Assembly: GCF_003634095.1 (NCBI RefSeq)
Contig: NZ_RBIR01000007.1
Location: forward strand, 62,001-126,000
Origin: Arthrobacter oryzae
Lineage (GTDB): Bacteria; Actinomycetota; Actinomycetes; Actinomycetales; Micrococcaceae
DNA length: 64,000 nucleotides
Direction of reading: 5' to 3'
This document shows positions 1 to 7,738 of the stretch, in pieces. Position 1 is the stretch's first letter. The number at the start of each line of letters is the position of its first letter. The notes under the pieces are model-generated. The model did not search any database, was not told the origin of the DNA, and worked only from the letters and a program-made list of their open reading frames with translations. Made by a program: the position numbers and the translations under genes.

Positions 1-1035
1 GACCTCGCCATCAAGCTGGGGGACCTGGACCAAGGCACCCGGACATTGCTGCACGTGATGCTGCTGGTGGCCTTCGGCATCAAGGCCGCCGTCTTCCCAC
101 TGTCCTTCTGGCTCCCGGACTCGTACCCCACAGCGCCGGCCCCGGTCACCGCCGTGTTCGCCGGGCTGCTGACCAAGGTGGGTGTCTACGCCATGGTCCG
201 TACGGAGACGCTGCTCTTCCCGGGGGACGCGCTCAACGCCCCGCTCATGGTGGCGGCGCTGCTGACCATGGTGGTCGGAATCCTCGGCGCCCTGGCCCAA
301 AGCGACATCAAGCGCCTTTTGTCCTTCACCCTGGTCAGCCACATCGGCTACATGGTGTTTGGCCTGGCGATGTCCTCGGTGGCCGGCCTGGGCGCCGCGG
401 TCTTCTACGTGGTCCACCACATCACCATCCAGACCAGCCTGTTCCTGGTCACCGGACTGATCGAACGCCGCAGCGGCAGCTCATCCGTGGACCGCGTGGC
501 CGGGCTGGCCAAACTCTCCCCGGTTTTGGGGGTGCTCTTCTTCATTCCCGCGATGAACCTGGCCGGCATCCCGCCGTTTTCCGGATTCCTGGGCAAGCTG
601 GGACTCCTCCAGGCGGGTGTCCAACTCGGCACGCCGCTGGCTTTCGCGCTGGTGATCGGCGGGGTGCTGACGAGCCTGCTGACCCTGCTGGCAATCGCCA
701 GGGTCTGGAACCGGGCATTCTGGCGTAAGCCGGAGGACGCCGAGCACCCCGACCCGGTGCTCCTGGCAGCGCCGGAGGACTCCGCCACCGGAGACCGTGC
801 AGGGAAGACGAACGTGACCCTGCTTCCCCGCACCATGGTGGGCTCCACCCTGGGCCTGGTGGTCTTCGGCGTGGCCCTCACGGTCTTCGCCGGGCCGCTG
901 TTCAAGGTGGCCGACCAATCCGCCCAGGAGATGCTCGACAGGTCCCCCTACATCCAGGCGGTGCTGGGCGAGAACGCGCCGGTGCCGCCGGTGCCCCAGG
1001 CCGAACGGCCCGGCCAGCAAGGCGGCGGGAAATGA
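1..1035 (+). CDS. mrpD: Mrp Na+/H+ antiporter subunit D (5' end outside window)
   Basis: Membrane subunit of the multisubunit Mrp/Mnh cation/proton antiporter, homologous to the proton-pumping subunits of complex I. The reading frame is open from base 1, so the gene starts before the window and the ATG at 46 is internal. The visible part has several hydrophobic segments and the proton-antiporter family block around codons 40-190, including the conserved Lys in SDIKRLLSFTLVSHIGYM. The C-terminal 50 residues are hydrophilic and Pro-rich, as is common in actinobacteria. It overlaps mrpE by 4 nt (ATGA), which implies translational coupling. The order D-E-F-G matches the usual mrp operon; A and C should lie upstream. 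Confidence 0.95.
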   Translation, partial: DLAIKLGDLDQGTRTLLHVMLLVAFGIKAAVFPLSFWLPDSYPTAPAPVTAVFAGLLTKVGVYAMVRTETLLFPGDALNAPLMVAALLTMVVGILGALAQSDIKRLLSFTLVSHIGYMVFGLAMSSVAGLGAAVFYVVHHITIQTSLFLVTGLIERRSGSSSVDRVAGLAKLSPVLGVLFFIPAMNLAGIPPFSGFLGKLGLLQAGVQLGTPLAFALVIGGVLTSLLTLLAIARVWNRAFWRKPEDAEHPDPVLLAAPEDSATGDRAGKTNVTLLPRTMVGSTLGLVVFGVALTVFAGPLFKVADQSAQEMLDRSPYIQAVLGENAPVPPVPQAERPGQQGGGK

Positions 1036-1577
1036 ACCGGAAAAAGGTCTCCCTGCGCCAGGAACTGCCACTGCTGGTGTGGCTCGTGTTCGTCTGGTGC
1101 GCCCTCTGGCAGAACTTCAGCCCCGGCAATCTCCTCTTCGGCGCCCTAATCGCGGTGCTGGTGGCGCGCGTCTTCTATTTGCCCCCGGTGGAGCTCGGCG
1201 GCCGGTTCAACGTCCTCCGGGCCGTCCCCTTCGCCATCATCTTCCTCGGCAAGGTCGTCGCGGCGAGCTTCCAGGTCCTGTACCTCGCCGTCGCCCGCGG
1301 GCCGCGCGTTGTCAGCGCAATCGTCGCCGTGCCGCTACGGAGCCATTCCGACATCCTCGTCACGGCCACCGGGCATGTGATCTCGCTGATTCCGGGATCC
1401 CTCGTGGTGGAGGTGGACAGGTCCACGTCCACCCTCTACATCCACGGCATCAACGTCCGCAACGCCGAGGACGCGGCCAAGCTGCGCAAAGACGTCCGGG
1501 ACACCGAGGCCGGGCTGATCCGGATCCTGGGGACCAAAGAGGAACTGTCCGCCCTGACACAGGAGAGTGCCGCATGA
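1032..1577 (+). CDS. mrpE: Mrp Na+/H+ antiporter subunit E
   Basis: Small membrane subunit of the Mrp antiporter, 181 residues. Two or three hydrophobic segments lie near the N terminus (about residues 12-50 and 62-85), followed by the family's soluble C-terminal domain with the typical GHVISLIPGSLVVEVD stretch. The ATG start sits inside the mrpD stop (ATGA), and the gene's own stop overlaps mrpF in the same way. Family assignment rests on that motif, the length and the operon position. MrpE is needed for assembly and activity of the antiporter complex. Confidence 0.93.
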   Translation: MNRKKVSLRQELPLLVWLVFVWCALWQNFSPGNLLFGALIAVLVARVFYLPPVELGGRFNVLRAVPFAIIFLGKVVAASFQVLYLAVARGPRVVSAIVAVPLRSHSDILVTATGHVISLIPGSLVVEVDRSTSTLYIHGINVRNAEDAAKLRKDVRDTEAGLIRILGTKEELSALTQESAA

Positions 1578-1852
1578 TGCAGATCGTCCTGACGGTGTCC
1601 GCCGTCGTTCTCTCCCTGGCCGCCGCCGGGGCGATCGTCCGGATCGCGCGTGGGCCTTCACTGCTGGACCGGGTGCTGGCCGCCGACGTGCTGCTGGCCA
1701 TCTTCGGGGCAGCCCTGTGCATTGACATGGCCGTCAACCGGCACCTCAACAACCTCATGCTGCTGGTGGCGATTTCCCTGATCGGCTTCGTCGGCTCCGT
1801 CACCGTGGCCCGGTTCGTGGCCGACCGGAGGGAGAACGTCCGTGAATCCTGA
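1574..1852 (+). CDS. mrpF: Mrp Na+/H+ antiporter subunit F
   Basis: 92-residue membrane protein with three predicted transmembrane helices, the usual size for MrpF/MnhF. The family signature is visible as GPSLLDRVLAADVL followed by a helix rich in small residues. I take the ATG at 1574, which overlaps the mrpE stop by 4 nt; the ATG at 1577 is an equivalent alternative. The open frame runs much further upstream, but that part lies over mrpE in another frame and is not coding. It overlaps mrpG by 11 nt, so it is part of the coupled mrpDEFG unit. Confidence 0.92.
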   Translation: MMQIVLTVSAVVLSLAAAGAIVRIARGPSLLDRVLAADVLLAIFGAALCIDMAVNRHLNNLMLLVAISLIGFVGSVTVARFVADRRENVRES

Positions 1853-2225
1853 AACAGTGATCGACGCCGTATCCGCGGTGTTCATGGTGACCGGCGCGCT
1901 GATGTCCCTCGCCGCCGCGATCGGGCTGTTGCGCTTCCCGGACCTCATGAGCAGGATGCACGCCGCCACCAAGCCCCAAGTCCTTGGCCTGTTCCTGCTG
2001 CTGACGGCCCTGGGCCTGCAAATGCGCACCTGGTGGGTCTGGCCGGTCCTGCTGGTGGCCTGGCTCTTTCAGCTGCTCACCGTCCCCGTGTCAGCCCACA
2101 TGGTGGGGCGGGCCGGCTACCGGACCAAGCACCTGCACCCGGAACTGTTGAGCGCCGACGAGCTTGAGGCCGTAGTCCAGCAGGCGGCGGCCAAGCGCCG
2201 GGCGGACGGGGACACCGGCCGCTGA
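1842..2225 (+). CDS. mrpG: Mrp Na+/H+ antiporter subunit G
   Basis: 127-residue last subunit of the Mrp antiporter. It has three hydrophobic helices and the MrpG/PhaG signature GLLRFPDLMSRMHAATKPQ near residue 30. Translation starts at GTG 1842, overlapping mrpF by 11 nt; a GGAG-type ribosome site (around 1829-1834) precedes it inside mrpF. The C terminus is a charged cytoplasmic tail. I see no clear terminator before the potassium-channel gene that follows after 84 nt. Confidence 0.93.
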   Translation: MNPETVIDAVSAVFMVTGALMSLAAAIGLLRFPDLMSRMHAATKPQVLGLFLLLTALGLQMRTWWVWPVLLVAWLFQLLTVPVSAHMVGRAGYRTKHLHPELLSADELEAVVQQAAAKRRADGDTGR

Positions 2226-2309
2226 TACCGGACGTCGCCACTGAACACCGCAACTGGGCGCTGAACTGGACCGCCACTTTCTGGATCCCGGCGGGAGGAC
2301 TCAACATTC

Positions 2310-3158
2310 GTGGTCGCCGTTCGTCCGGATCCGAAAAAAGTGTCGGCCACGCAGCTTCCTGCGTGCCAGAATCCTCACATGACCAAGGAACGCAGTGAAC
2401 TGAAGAGCATCGGATACGAAATCTTCATCGGCATCCTTTCGATCCTGTCGATCGTCAATCTGCTGCTCCTTTATCTCGTGCAGGAGCAGTCGCTCGATAC
2501 CGTGCTGACGGTGATGAACAGTATCTTCAGCATCATTTTCGTTGCCGACTTCCTCTTCAGGATCGTCACCGTGCCGTCGGCGGGCGCCTATTTCTTCAAG
2601 CACTTCGGCTGGGCGGACCTGTTGGCCAGCCTGCCGTTGGCACAATTCAAGATCCTGCGCGTCTTCCGGCTGATCCGGGTGTACCGCCTGCTCCGCGATG
2701 TCGGCATCCGCCAGGTGGGCCTCGCCCTCAGCAAAGACCGGGCCGGCAGCTCCCTGTACATACTGCTGCTCATGGGCATTTTCGTGCTGGAATTCGGGAG
2801 CCTATCGATGCTCCGCGTCGAGCAGGGCGCCCCGGGGGCCAACATCACGACCGCCTCCGGCGCCATCTGGTACACCATCGTCACGATCTCGACAGTTGGC
2901 TATGGCGACCAATATCCGGTCACCAACGCGGGCCGTATCATCGGGTCAGGCATCATCGTGGTCGGTGTCGGCATTTTCGGCACCTTCACCGGTTACCTGG
3001 CCAACTTCTTCCTCGCACCGAAGAAGAAGGAGTCCGCGCCGCCGGTCGCTGCCGCCGACACGAGTGCCGCGACGATCGAAGGGCTCCGCCAGCGCCTCGA
3101 CGAGTCCGAAGCGACGCTCGCCGAGATCCGAAAGCTCCTTGCCGGGCCAACCTCGTGA
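2310..3158 (+). CDS. Voltage-gated-type potassium channel
   Basis: Six-helix ion channel of the voltage-gated K+ channel fold. Hydrophobic helices S1-S3 come first. An S4-like segment with regularly spaced Arg follows (FRLIRVYRLLRD), then S5, and the selectivity filter TVGYGD in TISTVGYGDQYPV, then S6. The C-terminal 40 residues look like a short coiled coil (IEGLRQRLDESEATLAEI). Two starts are possible. GTG 2310 has a GGGAGG site at 2293-2298. ATG 2379, encoding MTKERSEL, is where the recognisable protein begins but lacks a good ribosome site. Filter and S4 make K+ conduction likely; physiological role unknown. Confidence 0.88.
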   Translation: MVAVRPDPKKVSATQLPACQNPHMTKERSELKSIGYEIFIGILSILSIVNLLLLYLVQEQSLDTVLTVMNSIFSIIFVADFLFRIVTVPSAGAYFFKHFGWADLLASLPLAQFKILRVFRLIRVYRLLRDVGIRQVGLALSKDRAGSSLYILLLMGIFVLEFGSLSMLRVEQGAPGANITTASGAIWYTIVTISTVGYGDQYPVTNAGRIIGSGIIVVGVGIFGTFTGYLANFFLAPKKKESAPPVAAADTSAATIEGLRQRLDESEATLAEIRKLLAGPTS

Positions 3159-3244
3159 CCCTCTCCACCTTGCCGCCCGGGGATGGTGCCGGGGGCCAGT
3201 GAAAGTGGGGGACCCGTCGCAGCGGCCGCGGGAAACGGCTCGGG

Positions 3245-3505
3245 TTAGACGACGTCCTGGGTCTTGGCGTAGCGGGTGATCGCGCGCTGGGTGCCGCGGT
3301 TGGCGAGGACCTGGATGACGGCGCTGACGGATGCGGAGATCAGCGCGAACGTCAGGGCCGAGCGCAGCGTCGTGGGGACGTCGTCGTGGTCCTTGGGCGG
3401 CTTGTTGCCCGTGGACTTCTCCCAGACGGTGTCAACGACCTTGGTGCCGACATAGCCGGCAAGCAGGCTGACGCCGGTGCCGAGCAGCTTGATGAAGAGG
3501 TTCAT
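3245..3505 (-). CDS. DUF4235 family membrane protein
   Basis: 86-residue protein of the DUF4235 family, common in Actinobacteria and of unknown function. It has two hydrophobic helices (about residues 3-25 and 47-68) separated by a charged loop with the family pattern VWEKSTGNKPPKDHDD. ATG at 3505 follows a good ribosome site on the minus strand (AAGGAG, RC of 3513-3518). It is monocistronic, convergent with the channel gene and divergent from the next membrane protein. Confidence 0.85.
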   Translation of the reverse strand: MNLFIKLLGTGVSLLAGYVGTKVVDTVWEKSTGNKPPKDHDDVPTTLRSALTFALISASVSAVIQVLANRGTQRAITRYAKTQDVV

Positions 3506-3624
3506 TCTTCGTAACTCCTTGGGGGAGGAAACAGGGCTGCCCCTAGCCTAGCGTTTCTTGCCCGGCGGTCCTGACAGGGGCCAAGGCCCCTGTCAGGCGG
3601 CGGCCGCCGGACGTACTTTCGAGC

Positions 3625-4392
3625 ATGGAACAGCCCCGCACCCGCCCGCCCCGCGACGTCCGGGGCGCCCCAACGAATGGCCAGAGCTGGCGGCAGCTTT
3701 ACTTCTGGGCGGGCATCTCCGCCGTGGTGTTCATCGCGTTGCTGGTGCTGGCCCTGGTCCTTGACTTCCTTGCCCCGCCGCCGGTGGACGGGGGAGCCGA
3801 AACCCTCGAGTTCATCGCCCGGAACAAGGGGATCTACGTCACCGAACAGCTCCTGTGGACGGTGTCCAACATCCTGCCGGTACTGGTCTTCGTGACCCTC
3901 TTCGTGGCGCTCGCCCCGGTCAACAAGAGCCTGGCCCTTCTGGCGACGGTGATCGGCGCCCTGCCTTGGGCATTGTTCCTCGCCGTTCCGGTCACAAGCC
4001 GCGGATCGCTGATCCTGGTCTATCTCAGCGACCGGTACGCCGCGGCGTCCGGCACTGTTACGTTCGACGACGCCGCCCGGCTCAGGTTCGCCACCGCGGC
4101 GGAGGCTGTGATCGCCGAGAACAATACTCCCGCCGCCGTCGGCGTCCTGTCCGCGCTCGGCATCCTGCTGATCTCGCTGCCCATGCTCATAGGCGTATTT
4201 CCCCGCGCGGTGGCGTGGCTCGGGGTGGCCGCAGGAACCGTGGGGACCATTGCCGAGGCGCTGCGGCAGGCCGTTCCCGGGTTTTACCCGGCCTACGGGA
4301 TCCTGATGTGGGCCTGGTTCCTGGCGGTCGGAATTGCGCTGATCCGGCTTTCCCGGAGAACGCCCCGTGCCGCCGGCGGCCCTGTGGCCTAG
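3625..4392 (+). CDS. Multispanning membrane protein, function unknown
   Basis: 255-residue protein with a hydrophilic N terminus (about 30 residues) and six or seven hydrophobic helices. The layout resembles the DUF4386-type membrane proteins, but I cannot place it firmly. It has no recognisable catalytic motif. It is flanked by a DUF4235 gene and, convergently, by an UPF0303 gene; neither gives functional context. The region just after its stop codon carries a duplicated fragment of the neighbouring gene end (see repeat at 4387-4471). Confidence 0.75.
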   Translation: MEQPRTRPPRDVRGAPTNGQSWRQLYFWAGISAVVFIALLVLALVLDFLAPPPVDGGAETLEFIARNKGIYVTEQLLWTVSNILPVLVFVTLFVALAPVNKSLALLATVIGALPWALFLAVPVTSRGSLILVYLSDRYAAASGTVTFDDAARLRFATAAEAVIAENNTPAAVGVLSALGILLISLPMLIGVFPRAVAWLGVAAGTVGTIAEALRQAVPGFYPAYGILMWAWFLAVGIALIRLSRRTPRAAGGPVA

Positions 4393-4471
4393 TTGTCCGG
4401 TGCCAGGACCGTCCGCAGCGCCTGGCTGTCCGGTGCCTAGTTGTCCGGTGCCAGGACCGTCCGCAGCGCCT
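4387..4471. repeat. 37-bp direct repeat, partial duplication of a gene 3' end
   Basis: Bases 4387-4423 are repeated at 4435-4471 with a period of 48. The downstream copy is the last codons plus stop of the UPF0303 gene on the minus strand (encoding RTVLAPDN then stop). The upstream copy lies beyond that stop and overlaps the end of the gene at 3625-4392, which uses the TAG inside the copy as its own stop. The 11 bases between the copies contain a further partial copy (CTGTCCGGTGCC). Confidence 0.85.
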
Positions 4472-4982
4472 CGACAACGAGGTCATGGTCTGCCTTCTGC
4501 GGCAGCCCGGAAACAGTCACGACCGCCACGGACCCGGTGCCGCGCACGTAGATCGGGAACGCCCCGCCGTGGGCGGCGAACTCCATCTGATCGAACCAGG
4601 CGTTGTCCTCGATCCTTCCGCCGGCCGCGCGGGCCCGGAGTCCCACCAGCAGGGACGGGACCTCGTAGCGCTGGGTCGTGCGCTTCTTGGCGTTGATCCA
4701 GCGTTCGTTGTCCGGGGTGGCGCCCTCCAGCGCCGCGTGGAAGAGCACCTGTTCGCCTTTGGTGATGTCGACGGCGATGGGCAGCGAGCGTTGCCTGCCC
4801 AGTTCAACGAGGAGCAGCCCGAGGTCGAGGGCGTCGTCCTTGCTGAACGATGCGAACTGGAGCGCATCCATCTCGGCGAGCACGCGGCCAATGAGCGCCG
4901 CCAGGGAACCGTGCGGTTGCGGCTCGGCCGAGTCCGGGTCGTACTCGGCGGAGGGATCTGGCGTGGCCGGTGTCTGCGTCAA
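4437..4982 (-). CDS. UPF0303 / HbpS-like haem-degrading domain protein
   Basis: 181 residues. The last 150 form a GlcG/HbpS-type domain of the UPF0303 subfamily (haem_degrading domain), a Per-Arnt-Sim-like fold found in small cytoplasmic proteins. Visible family blocks are FSKDDALDLGLLLVELGR, PIAVDITKGEQVLFHAALEGATPDN and AHGGAFPIYVRGTGSVAVV. Biochemical role is not established for most members, so haem binding is only an inference from the family. The start used is TTG 4982 with a weak ribosome site; the first 25 residues are low-complexity and may not all be translated. Confidence 0.8.
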   Translation of the reverse strand: MTQTPATPDPSAEYDPDSAEPQPHGSLAALIGRVLAEMDALQFASFSKDDALDLGLLLVELGRQRSLPIAVDITKGEQVLFHAALEGATPDNERWINAKKRTTQRYEVPSLLVGLRARAAGGRIEDNAWFDQMEFAAHGGAFPIYVRGTGSVAVVTVSGLPQKADHDLVVEALRTVLAPDN

Positions 4983-5172
4983 AATGGTCCAGCTTTCCGA
5001 TCGGTGACAAGGCAGCCCGCGGGCGCGTCCGGGGGCCGGCAGGTCGACTCTACCAAGCGGCCCAGCCCGGCCGGGGAGCGCCTGCTAGCCTCCCCGGATT
5101 ATGACGCCACACCACTGAAAAGCCGGGCCGTTCGGGTGTAAACTGAGCCAGCCCACAAGGGCGAAATAATTA

Positions 5173-5297
5173 CGACAGGGGAGCGCCGCCGTCGGGCATC
5201 GCCGGAAGAATCCGGGGAAACCAGTGGTGGGCGCTGAGAGTGCGGACAGCCGCAGACCCTCGAACCTGATCCGGTTAGTACCGGCGCAAGGGAGTCG
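5173..5297 (+). ncRNA. TPP (THI-box) riboswitch
   Basis: The sequence contains the core elements of the thiamine-pyrophosphate aptamer: GGGGAGC near 5178, CTGAGAG at 5234-5240, the ACCTGATCCGGTTAGTACC block at 5264-5282 and the closing GCAAGGGAG. The P1 helix can be formed by CGAC 5173-5176 with GTCG 5294-5297. It lies upstream of ykoEDC, a known TPP-regulated importer family. The sequence between the aptamer and the start codon offers an expression platform (next two entries). Confidence 0.95.
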
Positions 5298-5304
5298 AGT
5301 TCTC

Positions 5305-5346
5305 AGGGTGCGCGGAGAGCGGCGGAAGCCGAGGCCGGAGCACCCT
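5305..5346 (+). promoter_or_regulatory. Hairpin in the riboswitch expression platform
   Basis: AGGGTGC at 5305-5311 can pair with GCACCCT at 5340-5346, enclosing a GC-rich interior. There is no U-tract after it, so it is not a classical intrinsic terminator. It may instead be an alternative fold that competes with the downstream hairpin covering the ribosome site. Confidence 0.5.
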
Positions 5347-5348
5347 CC

Positions 5349-5367
5349 CCTCCTGTTCCTCAGGAGG
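5349..5367 (+). promoter_or_regulatory. Hairpin sequestering the ykoE ribosome binding site
   Basis: CCTCCTG at 5349-5355 is perfectly complementary to CAGGAGG at 5361-5367, with a 5-nt loop. The 3' arm contains the complete Shine-Dalgarno sequence AGGAGG of ykoE, 5 nt before its ATG (5373). This arrangement suits translational shut-off when TPP is bound. Confidence 0.75.
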
Positions 5368-5372
5368 ACGAC

Positions 5373-6020
5373 ATGACAGATATTTCAGCACAGCAGGGTC
5401 CCGCCAGCCGCTCATCAGCCCGGCACAACTACACCTGGCGGGTGGTGGACATTGTGGTGGCCGCCCTGATCGCCGTGGCGGGCGGCGTTATCTTCTGGGC
5501 CTGGGACCAGGGCGCCAACCTGATTTCGACCCCCCTCAGCGCACTCTATCCGCCGCTCACCGGACTCTACGCCGGCGGCTGGATGATCCCCGCGGTGCTG
5601 GGCATGCTCATCATCCGCAAGCCCGGTGCTGCGATCTTCTGCGAAACCGTGGCGGCCACGGGCGAGCTGATCATGGGTTCGCAGTACGGCACCACGGTAA
5701 TGATTTCCGGTGTCCTGCAGGGCCTTGGCGCGGAACTGGTCTTCGCTGTTTTCCTCTACAAGAAGTTCAACCTGCCGGTGTCCCTGCTGGCCGGCGCCGG
5801 CGCGGGCCTCTTCTGCGGCCTGAATGACTCCTTCCTGCCGTGGGGCTGGAACATCGCCTACGAGGCCGGAGACAAGCTCGCCTACATCGTCTTCACCACC
5901 ATCTCGGGCGCCGTGATCGCGGGCGGACTGGCCTGGCTGGCCACCCGCGGCCTGGCCAAGACGGGCGTGCTTGCCTCCTTTGCCTCACGCAAGGCCGCCA
6001 CGGAGCCCGTCTTCTCCTGA
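5373..6020 (+). CDS. ykoE: ECF transporter substrate-binding subunit YkoE (thiamine/HMP)
   Basis: 215-residue integral membrane S component of an energy-coupling-factor importer. It has about six hydrophobic helices starting at residue 25, with the YkoE pattern WAWDQG and LYPPLTGLYAGGWMIPAVLGMLI. YkoE proteins bind thiamine or its hydroxymethylpyrimidine precursor. The TPP riboswitch directly upstream and ykoD/ykoC downstream support this. ATG 5373 has a strong AGGAGG site, which is occluded in one RNA fold. Confidence 0.93.
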   Translation: MTDISAQQGPASRSSARHNYTWRVVDIVVAALIAVAGGVIFWAWDQGANLISTPLSALYPPLTGLYAGGWMIPAVLGMLIIRKPGAAIFCETVAATGELIMGSQYGTTVMISGVLQGLGAELVFAVFLYKKFNLPVSLLAGAGAGLFCGLNDSFLPWGWNIAYEAGDKLAYIVFTTISGAVIAGGLAWLATRGLAKTGVLASFASRKAATEPVFS

Positions 6021-6050
6021 CCGCCGTTCCTGAACCCCACTCCCGGTACG

Positions 6051-6078
6051 GCACTCTTGGAATTGCACTCTTGGAATT
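6051..6078 (+). repeat. Two tandem copies of a 14-bp unit upstream of ykoD
   Basis: GCACTCTTGGAATT occurs at 6051-6064 and again at 6065-6078, in the 71-nt gap between ykoE and ykoD. No function is evident; it looks like a small slippage duplication. Confidence 0.85.
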
Positions 6079-6091
6079 GCATAGGCGACTC

Positions 6092-7738
6092 ATGACAACT
6101 TCACCAGGCGTCCGTCCGGCCGCCGTCACCGCACGCGGCTGGGGCTGGCGGCACGCCGGACGACCCCGGCCGGCGGTCAACGGCCTTGACCTGGACATCC
6201 GGCCCGGGGAGCGCGTGCTCCTGCTGGGCCCCTCCGGCGCCGGCAAATCCACACTGCTCCATGCCCTGGCGGGCGTGCTGGGAGACAGCGCCTCCGGCGG
6301 GCCGGGTCCGGCCGGCGACGCCGAGGATTCTGACGAGACCGGGAGCCTGCTGATCGACGGCGCCCCGCCGCGGGCCCGGCGCGGCCGTGCCGGGCTCGTG
6401 CAGCAGGACCCGGAAACCCAGGTGGTGCTCTCCCGCCTCGGCGACGACGTCGCCTTCGGCGCGGAGAACCTTTCGGTCCCGGCGCCCGAGATCTGGCCGC
6501 GGGTGCGCGAGGCGCTCGACGACGTCGGGCTGGGCCGGCTGCCGCTGGACCACCCGACGTCGGCACTCTCCGGCGGGCAAAAGCAGCGCCTGGCGCTCGC
6601 CGGGATCCTCGCGATGCGGCCGGGGCTGCTGCTGCTCGACGAGCCGACCGCCAACCTCGACCCCGCCGGCGTCCTGGAAGTCCGCGACGCCGTGGGCCGC
6701 TGCCTGGACAAGACCGGCGCCACCCTGGTGGTCGTGGAGCACCGGGTGGCGGTCTGGAAAGACCTCGTGGACCGGATCGTGGTGCTGCAGCCCGGGGCCG
6801 CCACGGACTCCGCGGTCCTGAATTCCGCGGTCCTGCTGGACGGGCCGCCGGACCAGGTCCTGGCCGAGGCGCGGGACATGCTCATCGGTGCCGGCGTCTG
6901 GGTGCCCGGCTACGTTCCGGCGACACGGACCCGGACGGCCCCGGCCTCCGGGCAGCTGCTGCTCGCGGCGGATGGGCTCGCGGTCTCCCGCGAGCGGCCG
7001 CGGCGGGCCGGGCTTCGCGAGGGTTTCCGCAGCATTGCCCCGCGGGCCGTGCAGTCGGGCATCGCGACGCAGGTTCGCGCCGGGGAGGCCCTGACCATCA
7101 CCGGACAGAACGGCTCGGGGAAGTCAACCCTGGCCCTGACGCTGGCCGGTCTCCTGCGCCCCGTGGCGGGAACGGTCTGTGTCCCGGCCGGGCCCGGTAG
7201 CGGCCCGGGCGGGGGTGCGGGAACCGATCCGTACCGGTGGAAAGCCCAGCAGCTGATCTCCAGGATAGGGACGGTGTTCCAGGAACCCGAGCACCAGTTC
7301 GTCACCGGCAGGGTCCTCGACGAGCTCATGTTCGGGCCCCGCCACCTCGGCTACGGCGAGGAACGCGTGGACGAGCTGCTGGAGCGGCTACGGCTGACAG
7401 ACCTCGTGGATGCCAACCCGTACACGCTCTCCGGCGGCGAGAAGCGGCGCCTCTCGGTGGCCACCGTGCTGGCGGCGCACCCGCAGGTGCTGGTCCTGGA
7501 CGAGCCCACCTTCGGCCAGGACGCCAACACCTGGGCAGAACTCGCCTCCTTCCTCTCCGAACTCCTCGACGCCGGCACCGCGGTGGTTTCCGTGACGCAC
7601 GACGCCGAATTCAGCGCCGTCCTTGGCGGCACCGAACTGCGCCTCCACACGCGGGAAACCGCCGCCGGTTCGGGACCTGGCGGCGCCGCCAGCGCTGCCG
7701 CCCCGGACAGTGGCCTTCCAGAGGGGGCCGCGTCATGA
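6092..7738 (+). CDS. ykoD: ECF transporter double ATPase YkoD
   Basis: 548-residue fusion of two ABC ATPase domains that powers the YkoE importer. Domain 1 has Walker A GPSGAGKST (about residue 50), signature LSGGQKQR and Walker B LLLLDEPTANLD. Domain 2 has Walker A GQNGSGKST, signature LSGGEKRR and Walker B VLVLDEPTFGQD. I use ATG 6092; the longer open frame overlaps ykoE and has no conserved sequence. The stop overlaps the ykoC start (ATGA), so the two are coupled. Both ATPase sites look intact. Confidence 0.93.
   Translation: MTTSPGVRPAAVTARGWGWRHAGRPRPAVNGLDLDIRPGERVLLLGPSGAGKSTLLHALAGVLGDSASGGPGPAGDAEDSDETGSLLIDGAPPRARRGRAGLVQQDPETQVVLSRLGDDVAFGAENLSVPAPEIWPRVREALDDVGLGRLPLDHPTSALSGGQKQRLALAGILAMRPGLLLLDEPTANLDPAGVLEVRDAVGRCLDKTGATLVVVEHRVAVWKDLVDRIVVLQPGAATDSAVLNSAVLLDGPPDQVLAEARDMLIGAGVWVPGYVPATRTRTAPASGQLLLAADGLAVSRERPRRAGLREGFRSIAPRAVQSGIATQVRAGEALTITGQNGSGKSTLALTLAGLLRPVAGTVCVPAGPGSGPGGGAGTDPYRWKAQQLISRIGTVFQEPEHQFVTGRVLDELMFGPRHLGYGEERVDELLERLRLTDLVDANPYTLSGGEKRRLSVATVLAAHPQVLVLDEPTFGQDANTWAELASFLSELLDAGTAVVSVTHDAEFSAVLGGTELRLHTRETAAGSGPGGAASAAAPDSGLPEGAAS

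Noticed and set aside
3855..5141. 428-codon plus-strand open frame over the membrane protein and UPF0303 genes
   Set aside because: It overlaps two better-supported genes in other frames and contains no family motif.
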